A stretch of DNA of 64,000 bases from positions 2,170,001 through 2,234,000 of the forward strand of contig CAVWCR010000003.1 of NCBI GenBank assembly GCA_963753575.1. Direction: 5' to 3'. Below the pieces are notes generated by a model, which made no database searches, was not told the DNA's origin, and saw nothing but the letters and a program-made list of their open reading frames with translations. Made by a program: the position numbers and the translations under genes. Each line of letters opens with the position of its first letter. The stretch's first letter is position 1. The stretch comes from VAZQ01 sp963753575. GTDB lineage: Bacteria; Pseudomonadota; Alphaproteobacteria; Rhizobiales; Xanthobacteraceae. Below, piece after piece: positions 26,913 to 34,807 of the stretch.

Positions 26913-28214
26913 TTGCGCTTTGTATATATTGATCCTGGCCTTACTCAAAATCTCGGCCACCACGCCAATTCCTGTCGCCAGATAATCACGGCCGCTACTA
27001 AGCGGGGCCTTTCCCCGGTCGTTCTGGCCCACGAAAATATCGACTTGGCTCTCGCTGAGGAGCTGAAAGCTCAACCGCTTTTCAGATGGGAGACTTACGA
27101 ACGACATCACTCCCCACGCCTGAAAAGCTTGCTGACAAAGTTAGGCCGACTTGACCTGTCGCGAAGCATCAAATGGCTAAGTTTCATAAATCACCCTCGC
27201 CCAGGCGTCCTGAAGAAGGTCGAAAGCTTCGAGCGTGCCGTTCGCATGACGGCCGAGGACCTTCAGCAGTTCGATTTTTCTTCTCGAGACATCGTCTACT
27301 TCAACTCAGCGCAGGTCGTCCAGCTTGCCGCAGTTCTTCGCTATCTAATCTCTTTACCTGCACGAGATCGCGCCACTTTTTTTGTGGAGTTCTTCCTTCC
27401 ACCGGGCGTAAAGGTGCAGTTGGAAAAGAAGAAAATACTGACGGTCATCGATGAAAACATCTCCCATGACCCACGCGCCGCATTTTACAAAATGGTCGGA
27501 GCTTACTGGTCGCACCTCGCAGAGCAACTGCCGATACATTGCATAACGTTTGATCAATACGCATCGCGGGTTTTTGCAGAACTGACAGGTCAGACGGTGT
27601 CAACATTTCCGCTGCCCAGGGTCTCCATCACCGATCGCCGCTCGCGCGTGGGGGCAAAACCACCAACGATCGGAATAGTTGGCCACCAGCGCCGGGATAA
27701 AGGATACCATTTGGTTCCGCAGATCATCCGACATGTGCTGGCGGCAAGACCCTCGTCCCGGTTCCTCGTTCACAATGGGGCACCGCGAGAAATGGAAGAG
27801 GTTCAAAGCGAGCTCCGAGCCATGGCCGCTCAGGACCAACGAATCGAGATCGACGAGCGGGTCGCCGATGCGGCTATCTGGAGACAATTGCTGGAAAGAT
27901 GCGATCTCATCGTTTGCCCCTATGAAGCAAACCGTTTCCGCGGCTCTTATTCTGCGGTCGCGAGCGAAGCCGCAGCGGAAGCAATTCCGGCTGTCGTGCC
28001 AGCCGATACTTCGCTATCCGAAATGATCGCGGCGCTCGACGGTGGCTACACGGCATTCGATTCCTGGGATGCGCGCTCGATCGCTGAAGCCACAATAGGA
28101 GCAATCGACCGGCTTGATGGACTGGCCGAAAGTGCCGATGCCGCGGCAGCTCGCTGGCCAATTCAACAGGGACCCGATCGCCTGGTCGATGCGATAATGA
28201 GCAAATTGGAATGA
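26913..28214 (+). CDS. GT-B (GT4-like) glycosyltransferase
   Basis: A 433-residue protein with the two-Rossmann GT-B layout. The N-terminal half starts MRFVYIDPGLTQNLGHH; the C-terminal half has PTIGIVGHQRRDKGYHLVPQII (near 253). The nucleotide-sugar-binding end reads CDLIVCPYEANRFRGSYSAV then ASEAAAEAIPAVVP, resembling the E-x7-E area of GT4 enzymes. The sugar and acceptor are unknown; with the epimerase gene upstream it likely helps build a surface glycan. The start is TTG at 26913, supported by AGGAG seven bases upstream; no ATG fits the family start. Base use is more AT-rich than in flanking genes. Confidence 0.75.
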   Translation: MRFVYIDPGLTQNLGHHANSCRQIITAATKRGLSPVVLAHENIDLALAEELKAQPLFRWETYERHHSPRLKSLLTKLGRLDLSRSIKWLSFINHPRPGVLKKVESFERAVRMTAEDLQQFDFSSRDIVYFNSAQVVQLAAVLRYLISLPARDRATFFVEFFLPPGVKVQLEKKKILTVIDENISHDPRAAFYKMVGAYWSHLAEQLPIHCITFDQYASRVFAELTGQTVSTFPLPRVSITDRRSRVGAKPPTIGIVGHQRRDKGYHLVPQIIRHVLAARPSSRFLVHNGAPREMEEVQSELRAMAAQDQRIEIDERVADAAIWRQLLERCDLIVCPYEANRFRGSYSAVASEAAAEAIPAVVPADTSLSEMIAALDGGYTAFDSWDARSIAEATIGAIDRLDGLAESADAAAARWPIQQGPDRLVDAIMSKLE

Positions 28215-28292
28215 CTGATGGCCTCGTCCGGGTGCAACGCTTGAGGTTGGCCAATGAAGTACATCACTCCACAGAGAGGTAGCTGGGATCAT

Positions 28293-28307
28293 CGCCCATA
28301 ATGGGCG
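28293..28307. terminator. short perfect palindrome between convergent genes
   Basis: CGCCCAT, one base, ATGGGCG: a seven-pair hairpin between the glycosyltransferase and gor stop codons. It has no T-run. A shared transcript end is possible. Confidence 0.35.
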
Positions 28308-28321
28308 CTTCGGCTCCGGCG

Positions 28322-29707
28322 CTACTCCGCCGCCTGCCGCACGTGGCTCGCGGCCTTCTCGCGCATCGTCACCAGTTCTTCGGCGGCGGTCGGATGCACC
28401 GCCATCACGGCATCGAAGTCGGCCTTGGTCGCCTTCATCTTCACCGCGATGCCGATGAGCTGGATCATCTCGCCGGCGTCCGGCCCCACGATGTGGCAGC
28501 CGACCAGGCGATCGGTCGAGCCATCGACGACAAGCTTCATGAAGGTGCGGGTGTCGCGCCCAGAGAGCGTCGCCTTCATGGGACGGAACGAGCTCTTGTA
28601 GATGTCCACCTTGGCAAGCTCGCAGCAAGCCTGCGCCTCGGTGAGCCCGATCGCGCCGCACTCGGGCTCGGAGAAGACCGCGGTCGGCACATTCCGGTGA
28701 TCGACCTGCGTTGGCTTGTTGCCGAACACGGTGTCGGCAAAAGCATGGCCCTCGCGGATCGCGACCGGCGTCAGCGCCAGACGATCGGTCACGTCGCCGA
28801 TCGCATAGATGTGGGGCACTGACGTGCGCGAATAGGCGTCGACCTCGATGCCGCCGGTCATGCCGAGCTTGACGCCGGCGGCTTCAAGCCCGAGCCCCTT
28901 GATGTTGGGCCGCCGGCCGGTTGCGAACATGACCTGGTCGACGACCACCTCGTCGTGGCCAGGCCCGGCAAGCTCCACGCAGAGGCCGTGATCGACTTTC
29001 TCGATGCCGTCGACGATGTGCCTGGTGATGATCCTGATCCCGCGCTTTTCCATCTCGGTGCGCAGATGTGCGCGCAGATCGTCGTCGAAGCCGCGCAAGA
29101 TATTGTCGCCGCGATAGACCAGCGTCACTTCGGAACCGAGGCCATTGAAGATGCCGGCGAACTCGACCGCGATATAGCCGCCGCCCTGGATCAGGATGCG
29201 CTTGGGCAGCTCCTTGAGATGGAACGCCTCGTTCGAGGAGATGACGTGCTCGCGGCCCTCGATGTCCTTGCCGAGCGACGGCGCGGCGCCGGCCGCAATC
29301 AGGATGTGCTTGGCCCGCACCGTCGTGCCATCCGCGACGAGCCGCACGGTGTGCGGATCGACGATCACGGCCCGGCTCTTCACGATCGCGACCTTCGACC
29401 GTTCCAGATTGGTGGTGTAGGCCGCTTCGAGCCGCGCGATCTCGCGATCCTTGTTGGCGATCAGCGCCAGCCAGTCGAAGGTCGGCTCGGGCACCGTCCA
29501 GCCGTAGCCCGCGGCATCCTCGAATTCGTCCGCAAAGCGCGACGCGTAGACCAGGAGCTTCTTCGGCACGCAGCCGCGAATGACGCAGGTGCCGCCGACG
29601 CGGAATTCCTCCGCGATCATCACGCTCGCGCCGTAGCTTGCGGCAATGCGCGCGGCACGGACGCCGCCGGAGCCCGCGCCGATGACGAACAGGTCGACGT
29701 CAGACAT
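28322..29707 (-). CDS. gor: glutathione-disulfide reductase
   Basis: A 461-residue cytosolic flavoprotein of the pyridine nucleotide-disulfide oxidoreductase family that reduces oxidised glutathione with NADPH. The FAD-binding start (DLFVIGAGSGGVRAARIAA) and the redox-active pair Cys41/Cys46 (GGTCVIRGCVPKK) are clear. An NAD(P)-binding segment follows (ILIQGGGYIAVEFAGIF, then GRRPN). The C-terminal HPTAAEE carries the catalytic His-Glu pair. Length is normal. It lies downstream of the DUF2059 gene and rpiA on the same strand; the short gaps suggest a shared transcript. Confidence 0.93.
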   Translation of the reverse strand: MSDVDLFVIGAGSGGVRAARIAASYGASVMIAEEFRVGGTCVIRGCVPKKLLVYASRFADEFEDAAGYGWTVPEPTFDWLALIANKDREIARLEAAYTTNLERSKVAIVKSRAVIVDPHTVRLVADGTTVRAKHILIAAGAAPSLGKDIEGREHVISSNEAFHLKELPKRILIQGGGYIAVEFAGIFNGLGSEVTLVYRGDNILRGFDDDLRAHLRTEMEKRGIRIITRHIVDGIEKVDHGLCVELAGPGHDEVVVDQVMFATGRRPNIKGLGLEAAGVKLGMTGGIEVDAYSRTSVPHIYAIGDVTDRLALTPVAIREGHAFADTVFGNKPTQVDHRNVPTAVFSEPECGAIGLTEAQACCELAKVDIYKSSFRPMKATLSGRDTRTFMKLVVDGSTDRLVGCHIVGPDAGEMIQLIGIAVKMKATKADFDAVMAVHPTAAEELVTMREKAASHVRQAAE

Positions 29708-29735
29708 TGCCGCTCTCAGTGCAGGACTGTCGACA

Positions 29736-30242
29736 CTAGATGTCGTGCCCCCGCCGTCTCATCTCGGCGCGGAACTTGGCGATGACTTCCTCGGCAAATT
29801 TGTTCCCCCAATCGTCCATCTTGGCTGCGCTCTCATCCAGGATGACAGGCTCTTGCGTAATGACCTTGTGGCCGATCGGCGACTTGTAGAACGCGAGGAT
29901 CTCCTTGAGCTCCTGCTCGGTGAACTTCGCCGCGTAAAGTCTGGCGCCATCATTGAGGAGGGCGGCAGTCCGCGGGGTCAGCTCTGCCCGCAACTTGGCG
30001 GCGACCTCGTTCAAGTCCTTGCCGAGCATCGGGTTGGACTGCAAGAAAATCGAACGCGCGCGATCAATAATCTGCGGGATCACGGGATCGTAGATGCTGT
30101 TGCCGCCCTTTACGATGATGATTTCCTTGGCGAGCGCGATCGCATTGGCGGAGGGCTGCTGCGCCTGTGCGGGCGATGCCGCCGCAAGGAGGAGAGCCAG
30201 GAGCCCGGCGCACATGGGCCGGGCGACAGCGACGGCAATCAT
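29736..30242 (-). CDS. periplasmic DUF2059 domain protein
   Basis: A 168-residue protein of unknown function. A signal peptide (MCAGLLALLLAAASPAQA-Q) precedes an all-helical domain with the DUF2059 features: IIDRARSIFLQSNPMLGKDL, LRAELTPRTAALLNDGARLYA, and FTEQELKEILAFYKSPIGHKVI. It is likely periplasmic. The ATG at 30242 follows AAGGAG at good spacing; a longer start upstream is not supported. It lies between rpiA and gor, 29 bp from gor, so it probably belongs to the same transcript. No catalytic residues can be named. Confidence 0.8.
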   Translation of the reverse strand: MIAVAVARPMCAGLLALLLAAASPAQAQQPSANAIALAKEIIIVKGGNSIYDPVIPQIIDRARSIFLQSNPMLGKDLNEVAAKLRAELTPRTAALLNDGARLYAAKFTEQELKEILAFYKSPIGHKVITQEPVILDESAAKMDDWGNKFAEEVIAKFRAEMRRRGHDI

Positions 30243-30286
30243 CACGACACTCCTTTTCGATCTGTTGATCTCTCGGCGCATTAACC

Positions 30287-30985
30287 TCAAGGGCGCTCGA
30301 TCACGCGAACGCCCGCGGGCCCCGCAACGACGGCAGTCTTTGCCAACTCAACAAATAGCCCGTGCTCGACCACCCCGGCAATGCCGGCCAAGCGGTCTCC
30401 GAGAGCCTTGGGGTCGGCGATCCGTCCAAGCGCAGCATCGAGAATCCAGTGCCCGCCATCCGTGACGAAAGCGTGGCCGTCCTGGTCCCGCCGCAGCCGC
30501 ACGGGCCCAGCCGAAGCGGCCGCGACAGCCGCCGCCTCGACCGCCCGCCGCGTCGCCGCCAGCCCGAACGGCACGACCTCGATCGGCAGCGGAAAGCGGC
30601 CAAGCACCGGGACCCACTTGGATTCGTCCGCGATCACCACCATGCGGGCGGAAGCCGAGGCCACGATCTTCTCGCGCAGCAAGGCGCCGCCGCCGCCCTT
30701 GATCAGGCTCAGATCAGGCGCGATCTCGTCGGCGCCATCGACCGTCAGGTCGAGCGCCGGCGTTTCGTCGAGCGTCGTCAGTGGCACGCCGAGGCGCTCG
30801 GCGTCACGCCGCGTCGCCTCCGATGTCGGTACCGCCATGACCGCAAGACCGCCGCGGACCCGCTCCGCCAAGAGCTCGACGAAATGGCGCGCGGTCGAGC
30901 CGGTCCCGAGGCCAAGCCGCATGCCCGGCTGGACAAAATCCAATGCGCGGGCGGCGGCAGCGCGCTTCTGTGCCTCAATGTCCAT
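30287..30985 (-). CDS. rpiA: ribose-5-phosphate isomerase A
   Basis: A 232-residue enzyme interconverting ribose 5-phosphate and ribulose 5-phosphate in the pentose phosphate pathway. Signature segments are MRLGLGTGSTARHFVE (phosphate-binding loop), VDGADEIAPDLSLIKGGGGALLREKI (catalytic Asp and Lys region) and ADESKWVPVLGRFPLPIEVVPFG. Length and start match the family. It is the first gene of the rpiA, DUF2059, gor series on the minus strand and is divergent from gph, with the palindromic repeat array between them. Confidence 0.95.
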   Translation of the reverse strand: MDIEAQKRAAAARALDFVQPGMRLGLGTGSTARHFVELLAERVRGGLAVMAVPTSEATRRDAERLGVPLTTLDETPALDLTVDGADEIAPDLSLIKGGGGALLREKIVASASARMVVIADESKWVPVLGRFPLPIEVVPFGLAATRRAVEAAAVAAASAGPVRLRRDQDGHAFVTDGGHWILDAALGRIADPKALGDRLAGIAGVVEHGLFVELAKTAVVAGPAGVRVIERP

Positions 30986-31037
30986 GTTGAGCTCGCCGAG
31001 GTGGGAAGACCTATCTAGCCTCGTTACGGGCTCGCGC

Positions 31038-31541
31038 CTAGTGCCGCCGATCTGAAGTTCCTACAGCACCTGCGGCAAACTCGCTTGGAACTTCAGATCG
31101 AAAAGCGGCACTAGGATCATAGAGTTGCTAGTGCCCCTTTGTTTCCGAAGTTCGTGTCAGAGGGTGCCGCGACGACTTAACGAACTTCGGAAACGGGGCA
31201 CTAGGGCCGCCGATCTGAAGTTCCTACAGCACCTGCGGCAAACTCGCTTGGAATTTCAGATCGAAATGCGGCACTAGGATCATAGAGTTGCTAGTGCCCC
31301 TTTGTTTCCGAAGTTCGTGTCAGAGGGTGCCGCGACGACTTAACGAACTTCGGAAACGGGGCACTAGGGCCGCCGATCTGAAGTTCCTACAGCACCTGCG
31401 GCAAACTCGCTTGGAACTTCAGATCGAAAAGCGGCACTAGGATCATAGAGTTGCTAGTGCCCCTTTGTTTCCGAAGTTCGTGTCAGAGGGTGCCGCGACG
31501 ACTTAACGAACTTCGGAAACGGGGCACTAGTGCCGCCGATC
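31038..31541. repeat. three-copy 163-bp array of paired 77-bp palindromes
   Basis: Three head-to-tail copies of a 163-bp unit (31038-31200, 31201-31363, 31364-31526) plus 15 bases of a fourth. Units 1 and 3 differ at one base; unit 2 differs from unit 1 at three. Each unit holds two 77-bp imperfect palindromes: element A (31038-31114; arms GATCTGAAGTTCC and GGAACTTCAGATC) and element B (31128-31204; arms GTTTCCGAAGTTCG and CGAACTTCGGAAAC), split by GATCATAGAGTTG. Both begin CTAGTGCC and end GGCACTAG (with single changes), and neighbours share the CTAG. The array fills the divergent gap between rpiA and gph. It encodes no protein; a MITE-like or regulatory element is possible. Confidence 0.9.
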
Positions 31542-31594
31542 ACCCCTCGGCTCAGAGTTTCCACTCTTGCAGAAATGCTTTAGCGATCCCCCTC

Positions 31595-32275
31595 ATGAGC
31601 GCATTCACCGTTGTGTTCGATCTGGACGGGACGCTGGTCGACACCGCGCCGGATCTGGTCGCGGCCCTCAACCACGTGCTTGCGTGTGAAGACCTGCCGC
31701 CGGTCGGCTACGAGGACGCGCGCAACATGGTTGGCGGCGGCGCGCGCGTGATGGTCGAACGCGGCCTCAAGGCCGGCGGTCGCGTGTTGCCGCCCGCCGA
31801 GGTTGACCGGATGGTACGGGATTTCATCGCGCATTACGCCGACCACATTGCGGTCGGCTCACGCCCCTTTCACGGGGTCGAGGCTACGCTCGATAGCCTT
31901 GCCGGCAGCGGCTGTCGCCTAGCAGTCTGCACCAACAAGCTCGAACGGCTATCGTTGCGCTTGCTCGACGCGCTCGGCCTCAGCGCACGGTTTCAGGCGA
32001 TCTGCGGAGCCGATACGTTTGGCGTGCCGAAGCCTGATCCGAAAATCCTTTACGGCACCATCGCGCGCGCCGGCGGCGATCGGGACCGCGCCATCATGAT
32101 CGGGGACTCCATGACCGACATCGCCACCGCGCGCGCGGTCGGCATCCCGGTCATCGCGGTGGATTTCGGCTACACCGAAATTCCGGTCGCCGAGCTCAAG
32201 CCGGATCGCGTCGTGAGCGCCTTTGCGGACCTGCCGGACACCATCCTGCAAATGTTATCGACAGGCAGAAACTGA
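31595..32275 (+). CDS. gph: phosphoglycolate phosphatase (HAD superfamily)
   Basis: A 226-residue HAD hydrolase that dephosphorylates 2-phosphoglycolate. Motif I is DLDGTLVDTAPDL at residues 9-21. Motif II surrounds AVCTNKLERLSLRLLDALGL, then KPDPKILYGTIARAGG carries the conserved Lys, and motif III is MIGDSMTDIATARAVGI. Family length is normal. The ATG at 31595 is chosen because an upstream in-frame extension would run into the palindromic array. The promoter probably lies in the array or the 70 bp after it. Pyrophosphatase PpaX-like specificity cannot be excluded. Confidence 0.88.
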   Translation: MSAFTVVFDLDGTLVDTAPDLVAALNHVLACEDLPPVGYEDARNMVGGGARVMVERGLKAGGRVLPPAEVDRMVRDFIAHYADHIAVGSRPFHGVEATLDSLAGSGCRLAVCTNKLERLSLRLLDALGLSARFQAICGADTFGVPKPDPKILYGTIARAGGDRDRAIMIGDSMTDIATARAVGIPVIAVDFGYTEIPVAELKPDRVVSAFADLPDTILQMLSTGRN

Positions 32276-32452
32276 GCCGCCGGAGCCCGCAATCTCGCCA
32301 ATTCTCCTTATGGTGGCCACACTTGCGTCAGTCCGTCGTGTTTAGCATTCGTCGCGGTGCCGGCGCGCCAGTTGCATGCGCAGGGACCGGATCGTATGGT
32401 CAAGGCGGGTAACATGGGATAGCGGCGGGCTCTCCCAGGAGTGGGTATCAGC

Positions 32453-33001
32453 ATGAAGCGGGTCATTGTGGTTACTGCGTGTGGCTTGGCCCTCGCAGCG
32501 TGCTCGACCTCGATGCCGAGCCTGGACTTTTTTAAGTCCACACCTCCGACCGAGGTCTTGCGGGTCGAATCCGAACCACCGGGAGCCGATGCCCGGACGT
32601 CACAGGGGCAAAGCTGCCGCACGCCGTGCGAGCTCACGGTGCAGACGGGTGGCGAAATCGCCGTGACCTACGCGCTCAATGGCTATCAGCCGCAGACCCT
32701 GCAGGTGCGGCCGGAAGTGCCTCCCACGAGCTATGGCGAGACGGGCACCGGAACGAGTGGTCGGCTGCAGCCCAATCCGGTCTATGCGGAACTCCAGCCG
32801 ATCAAGCCGCCGCCCAAGAAGAAAAGGCCTGCGGTCAAGCACAAACAGTCGGTAAAGAGGTCAACCCCTGCTCCAGCGACGGCCCCGGCGACGACGGCCA
32901 GCGTCCCGGCGACGACGGCCAGCGCACCCACGACGGCCCGAGCGCCGAGTGCGGGCCTGCAGAGCAGCTATCCCTGGCCCGACCCGCAGCCCCTGCGCTA
33001 A
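32453..33001 (+). CDS. PEGA-domain lipoprotein
   Basis: A 182-residue probable outer-membrane or periplasmic lipoprotein. The signal peptide ends in the lipobox LAAC (lipidated Cys16). The PEGA-like domain follows: VLRVESEPPGADARTSQGQSC, TPCELTV, ALNGYQPQTLQVRP. The C-terminal third is a basic then Ala/Thr/Pro-rich tail (PPPKKKRPAVKHKQSVKRS, with ATTAS repeats), likely extended and cell-wall spanning. The repeat is also visible in DNA as tandem GGCGACGACGGCCAGCG-like units. ATG 32453 follows AGGAG by eleven bases; an earlier GTG exists. Function unknown. Confidence 0.7.
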   Translation: MKRVIVVTACGLALAACSTSMPSLDFFKSTPPTEVLRVESEPPGADARTSQGQSCRTPCELTVQTGGEIAVTYALNGYQPQTLQVRPEVPPTSYGETGTGTSGRLQPNPVYAELQPIKPPPKKKRPAVKHKQSVKRSTPAPATAPATTASVPATTASAPTTARAPSAGLQSSYPWPDPQPLR

Positions 33002-33120
33002 AGGCGAGCGCGACCGTTTCCTGAAAGCGCCCCTCGCCCGCGGCTTTACGATCTGGCGGTTATCCGGCACAATTCCCAAATATGAAGGGCTACAAGCCTC
33101 AATCAGGGGCCGGAAACCGC

Positions 33121-34167
33121 ATGACCGAGATCGACCATCCGCCGGAACTGACCCGGCCCGTGCAAAGGCCGCGCCCGCTGGTCGATCCATTCCAGCGCGC
33201 CATCACCTATTTGCGGGTGTCGGTGACCGACCGCTGCGACTTCCGCTGCGTCTACTGCATGTCCGAGCACATGACCTTCCTGCCGAAGGTTGACCTGCTC
33301 ACGCTCGAGGAGCTTGACCGGCTGTGCAGCGCCTTCATCGCCAAAGGGGTGCGCAAGCTGCGCCTCACCGGCGGAGAGCCGCTGGTGCGGCGCGGGATCA
33401 TAACGCTTTTCGGCTCGCTCGCGCGCCATCTCGACAGCGGCGACCTCGACGAGCTGACGCTGACAACCAATGGCTCGCAGCTGCCGAAATACGCTGCGGA
33501 GCTCGCATCATGCGGCGTGAAGCGGATCAACGTCTCGCTCGACACGCTTGATCCCGACAAGTTCCGGGCGATCACCCGCTGGGGCGAGCTCGACAAGGTC
33601 ATGGCTGGCATCGACGCCGCCCAGGCGGCCGGATTGCGCGTGAAGATCAACGCGGTCGCGCTCAAGGGCGTCAACGAAGACGAACTTGCCGAGCTCGTGC
33701 GTTGGACGCACGGCCGCGACATGGATCTCACCATCATCGAGGTGATGCCGCTCGGCGACGTCGGCGAAGGCAGGCTCGACCAGTATCTCCCGCTCTCGCT
33801 CGTACGCGCGCGGCTGGCCGAACATTTCACGCTCGATGAGATCGACTATCAGACTGGCGGTCCGGCCCGTTTCGTCCGCGTCGCCGAGACCGGTGGCCGG
33901 CTCGGCTTCATCACGCCGCTGACGCACAATTTCTGCAAATCGTGCAATCGCGTGCGGCTTACCTGCACCGGCACGCTTTACATGTGCCTGGGACAGGAGG
34001 ATGCCGCCGATCTGCGCACGCCCTTGCGTGCCTCCGAGGGCAACGATCTCCTCAACGCCGCGATCGAGAACGCGATCGCGCACAAGCCGAAGGGCCACGA
34101 CTTCATTATCGACCGCAGGCACCAGCGCCCGGCGCTTGCCCGCCACATGAGCGTGACCGGCGGTTGA
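33121..34167 (+). CDS. moaA: GTP 3',8-cyclase, molybdenum cofactor biosynthesis
   Basis: A 348-residue radical SAM enzyme for the first step of molybdopterin synthesis. Its N-terminal [4Fe-4S] motif is C-x3-C-x2-C at Cys39, Cys43 and Cys46 (DRCDFRCVYC). RLTGGEPLVRRGI is the next conserved SAM-binding stretch. The C-terminal second cluster is NFCKSCNRVRLTCTGTLYMCLG, and the chain ends with the invariant Gly-Gly. Length is usual. The ATG at 33121 gives a typical start; an earlier start 39 bases upstream is less likely. No other moa or moe gene is nearby. Confidence 0.95.
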   Translation: MTEIDHPPELTRPVQRPRPLVDPFQRAITYLRVSVTDRCDFRCVYCMSEHMTFLPKVDLLTLEELDRLCSAFIAKGVRKLRLTGGEPLVRRGIITLFGSLARHLDSGDLDELTLTTNGSQLPKYAAELASCGVKRINVSLDTLDPDKFRAITRWGELDKVMAGIDAAQAAGLRVKINAVALKGVNEDELAELVRWTHGRDMDLTIIEVMPLGDVGEGRLDQYLPLSLVRARLAEHFTLDEIDYQTGGPARFVRVAETGGRLGFITPLTHNFCKSCNRVRLTCTGTLYMCLGQEDAADLRTPLRASEGNDLLNAAIENAIAHKPKGHDFIIDRRHQRPALARHMSVTGG

Positions 34168-34267
34168 AGCGTCGCTAGCGGCTAGACTGGCGGCGTCGGG
34201 CGATTCGGTCCTACATTTCAGGTGCTCACGGGTGCGGAGCCCGTGCCGGCCAGGCGAGGGAACGGGC

Positions 34268-34807
34268 GTGCAAGGCCTCCTGAAGGCAAGCCGCGTCATC
34301 GATGCGATCAATGACCGGTTTGGAATCGTCGCGATCTGGCTGGTGCTGATCTCCTGCCTGGTCAGCGCCGGCAACGCGGCGAGCCGGCATTTTCTCGACC
34401 TGAGCTCGAACGCTTGGCTCGAAATCCAGTGGTACATGTTCGCCGCCATCGTGTTGCTTGGCGGTCCCTTCACGCTCAAGGTCAACGGGCACGTCCGCGT
34501 CGACCTGATCTATTCCTCCGTATCCGATCGGACGCGGCTGTGGATCGATCTCCTCGGCGGCCTCTTCTTCCTGCTGCCGATCTGCCTCATCCTCATCTAC
34601 TTCACCTGGCCGTTCTTCCTGGATTCGTGGCGCATCGGTGAGATGTCGCAGAATGCCGGCGGCCTCATTCGCTGGCCGGTCAAGCTCTTGCTCCCCATCG
34701 GCTTTGCCTTGATGGCGCTGCAGGGCTTCTCCGAGATCATCAAGCGCATCGCCGCGCTCGGCAGCATCGACGGCCTGCAACACGGCTACGAGCAGCCTCT
34801 GCAATGA
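34268..34807 (+). CDS. TRAP transporter small permease (DctQ family)
   Basis: A 179-residue membrane protein with four helices, of the DctQ type: SRVIDAINDRFGIVAIWLVLIS, then FLDLSSNAWLEIQWYMFAAIVLLGG, VNGHVRVDLIY and LLLPIGFALMALQGF. It partners the large permease. Start GTG 34268 follows a GAGGGA site; the alternative upstream codon lacks one. It overlaps the DctM gene by four bases (ATGA), indicating tight coupling. Confidence 0.88.
   Translation: MQGLLKASRVIDAINDRFGIVAIWLVLISCLVSAGNAASRHFLDLSSNAWLEIQWYMFAAIVLLGGPFTLKVNGHVRVDLIYSSVSDRTRLWIDLLGGLFFLLPICLILIYFTWPFFLDSWRIGEMSQNAGGLIRWPVKLLLPIGFALMALQGFSEIIKRIAALGSIDGLQHGYEQPLQ

Noticed and set aside
31038..31541. CRISPR array
   Set aside because: Repeat unit is 163 bp, with no unique spacers; the intervening 13 bases are identical in each copy. 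No cas genes are nearby.
31451..31594. An in-frame 48-codon extension of gph
   Set aside because: It is made of the palindromic array sequence, and the family start motif begins at the ATG at 31595.
33002..33120. Molybdenum-cofactor riboswitch upstream of moaA
   Set aside because: The 119-bp gap shows no convincing match to the known multi-stem structure, and I cannot fold it here.
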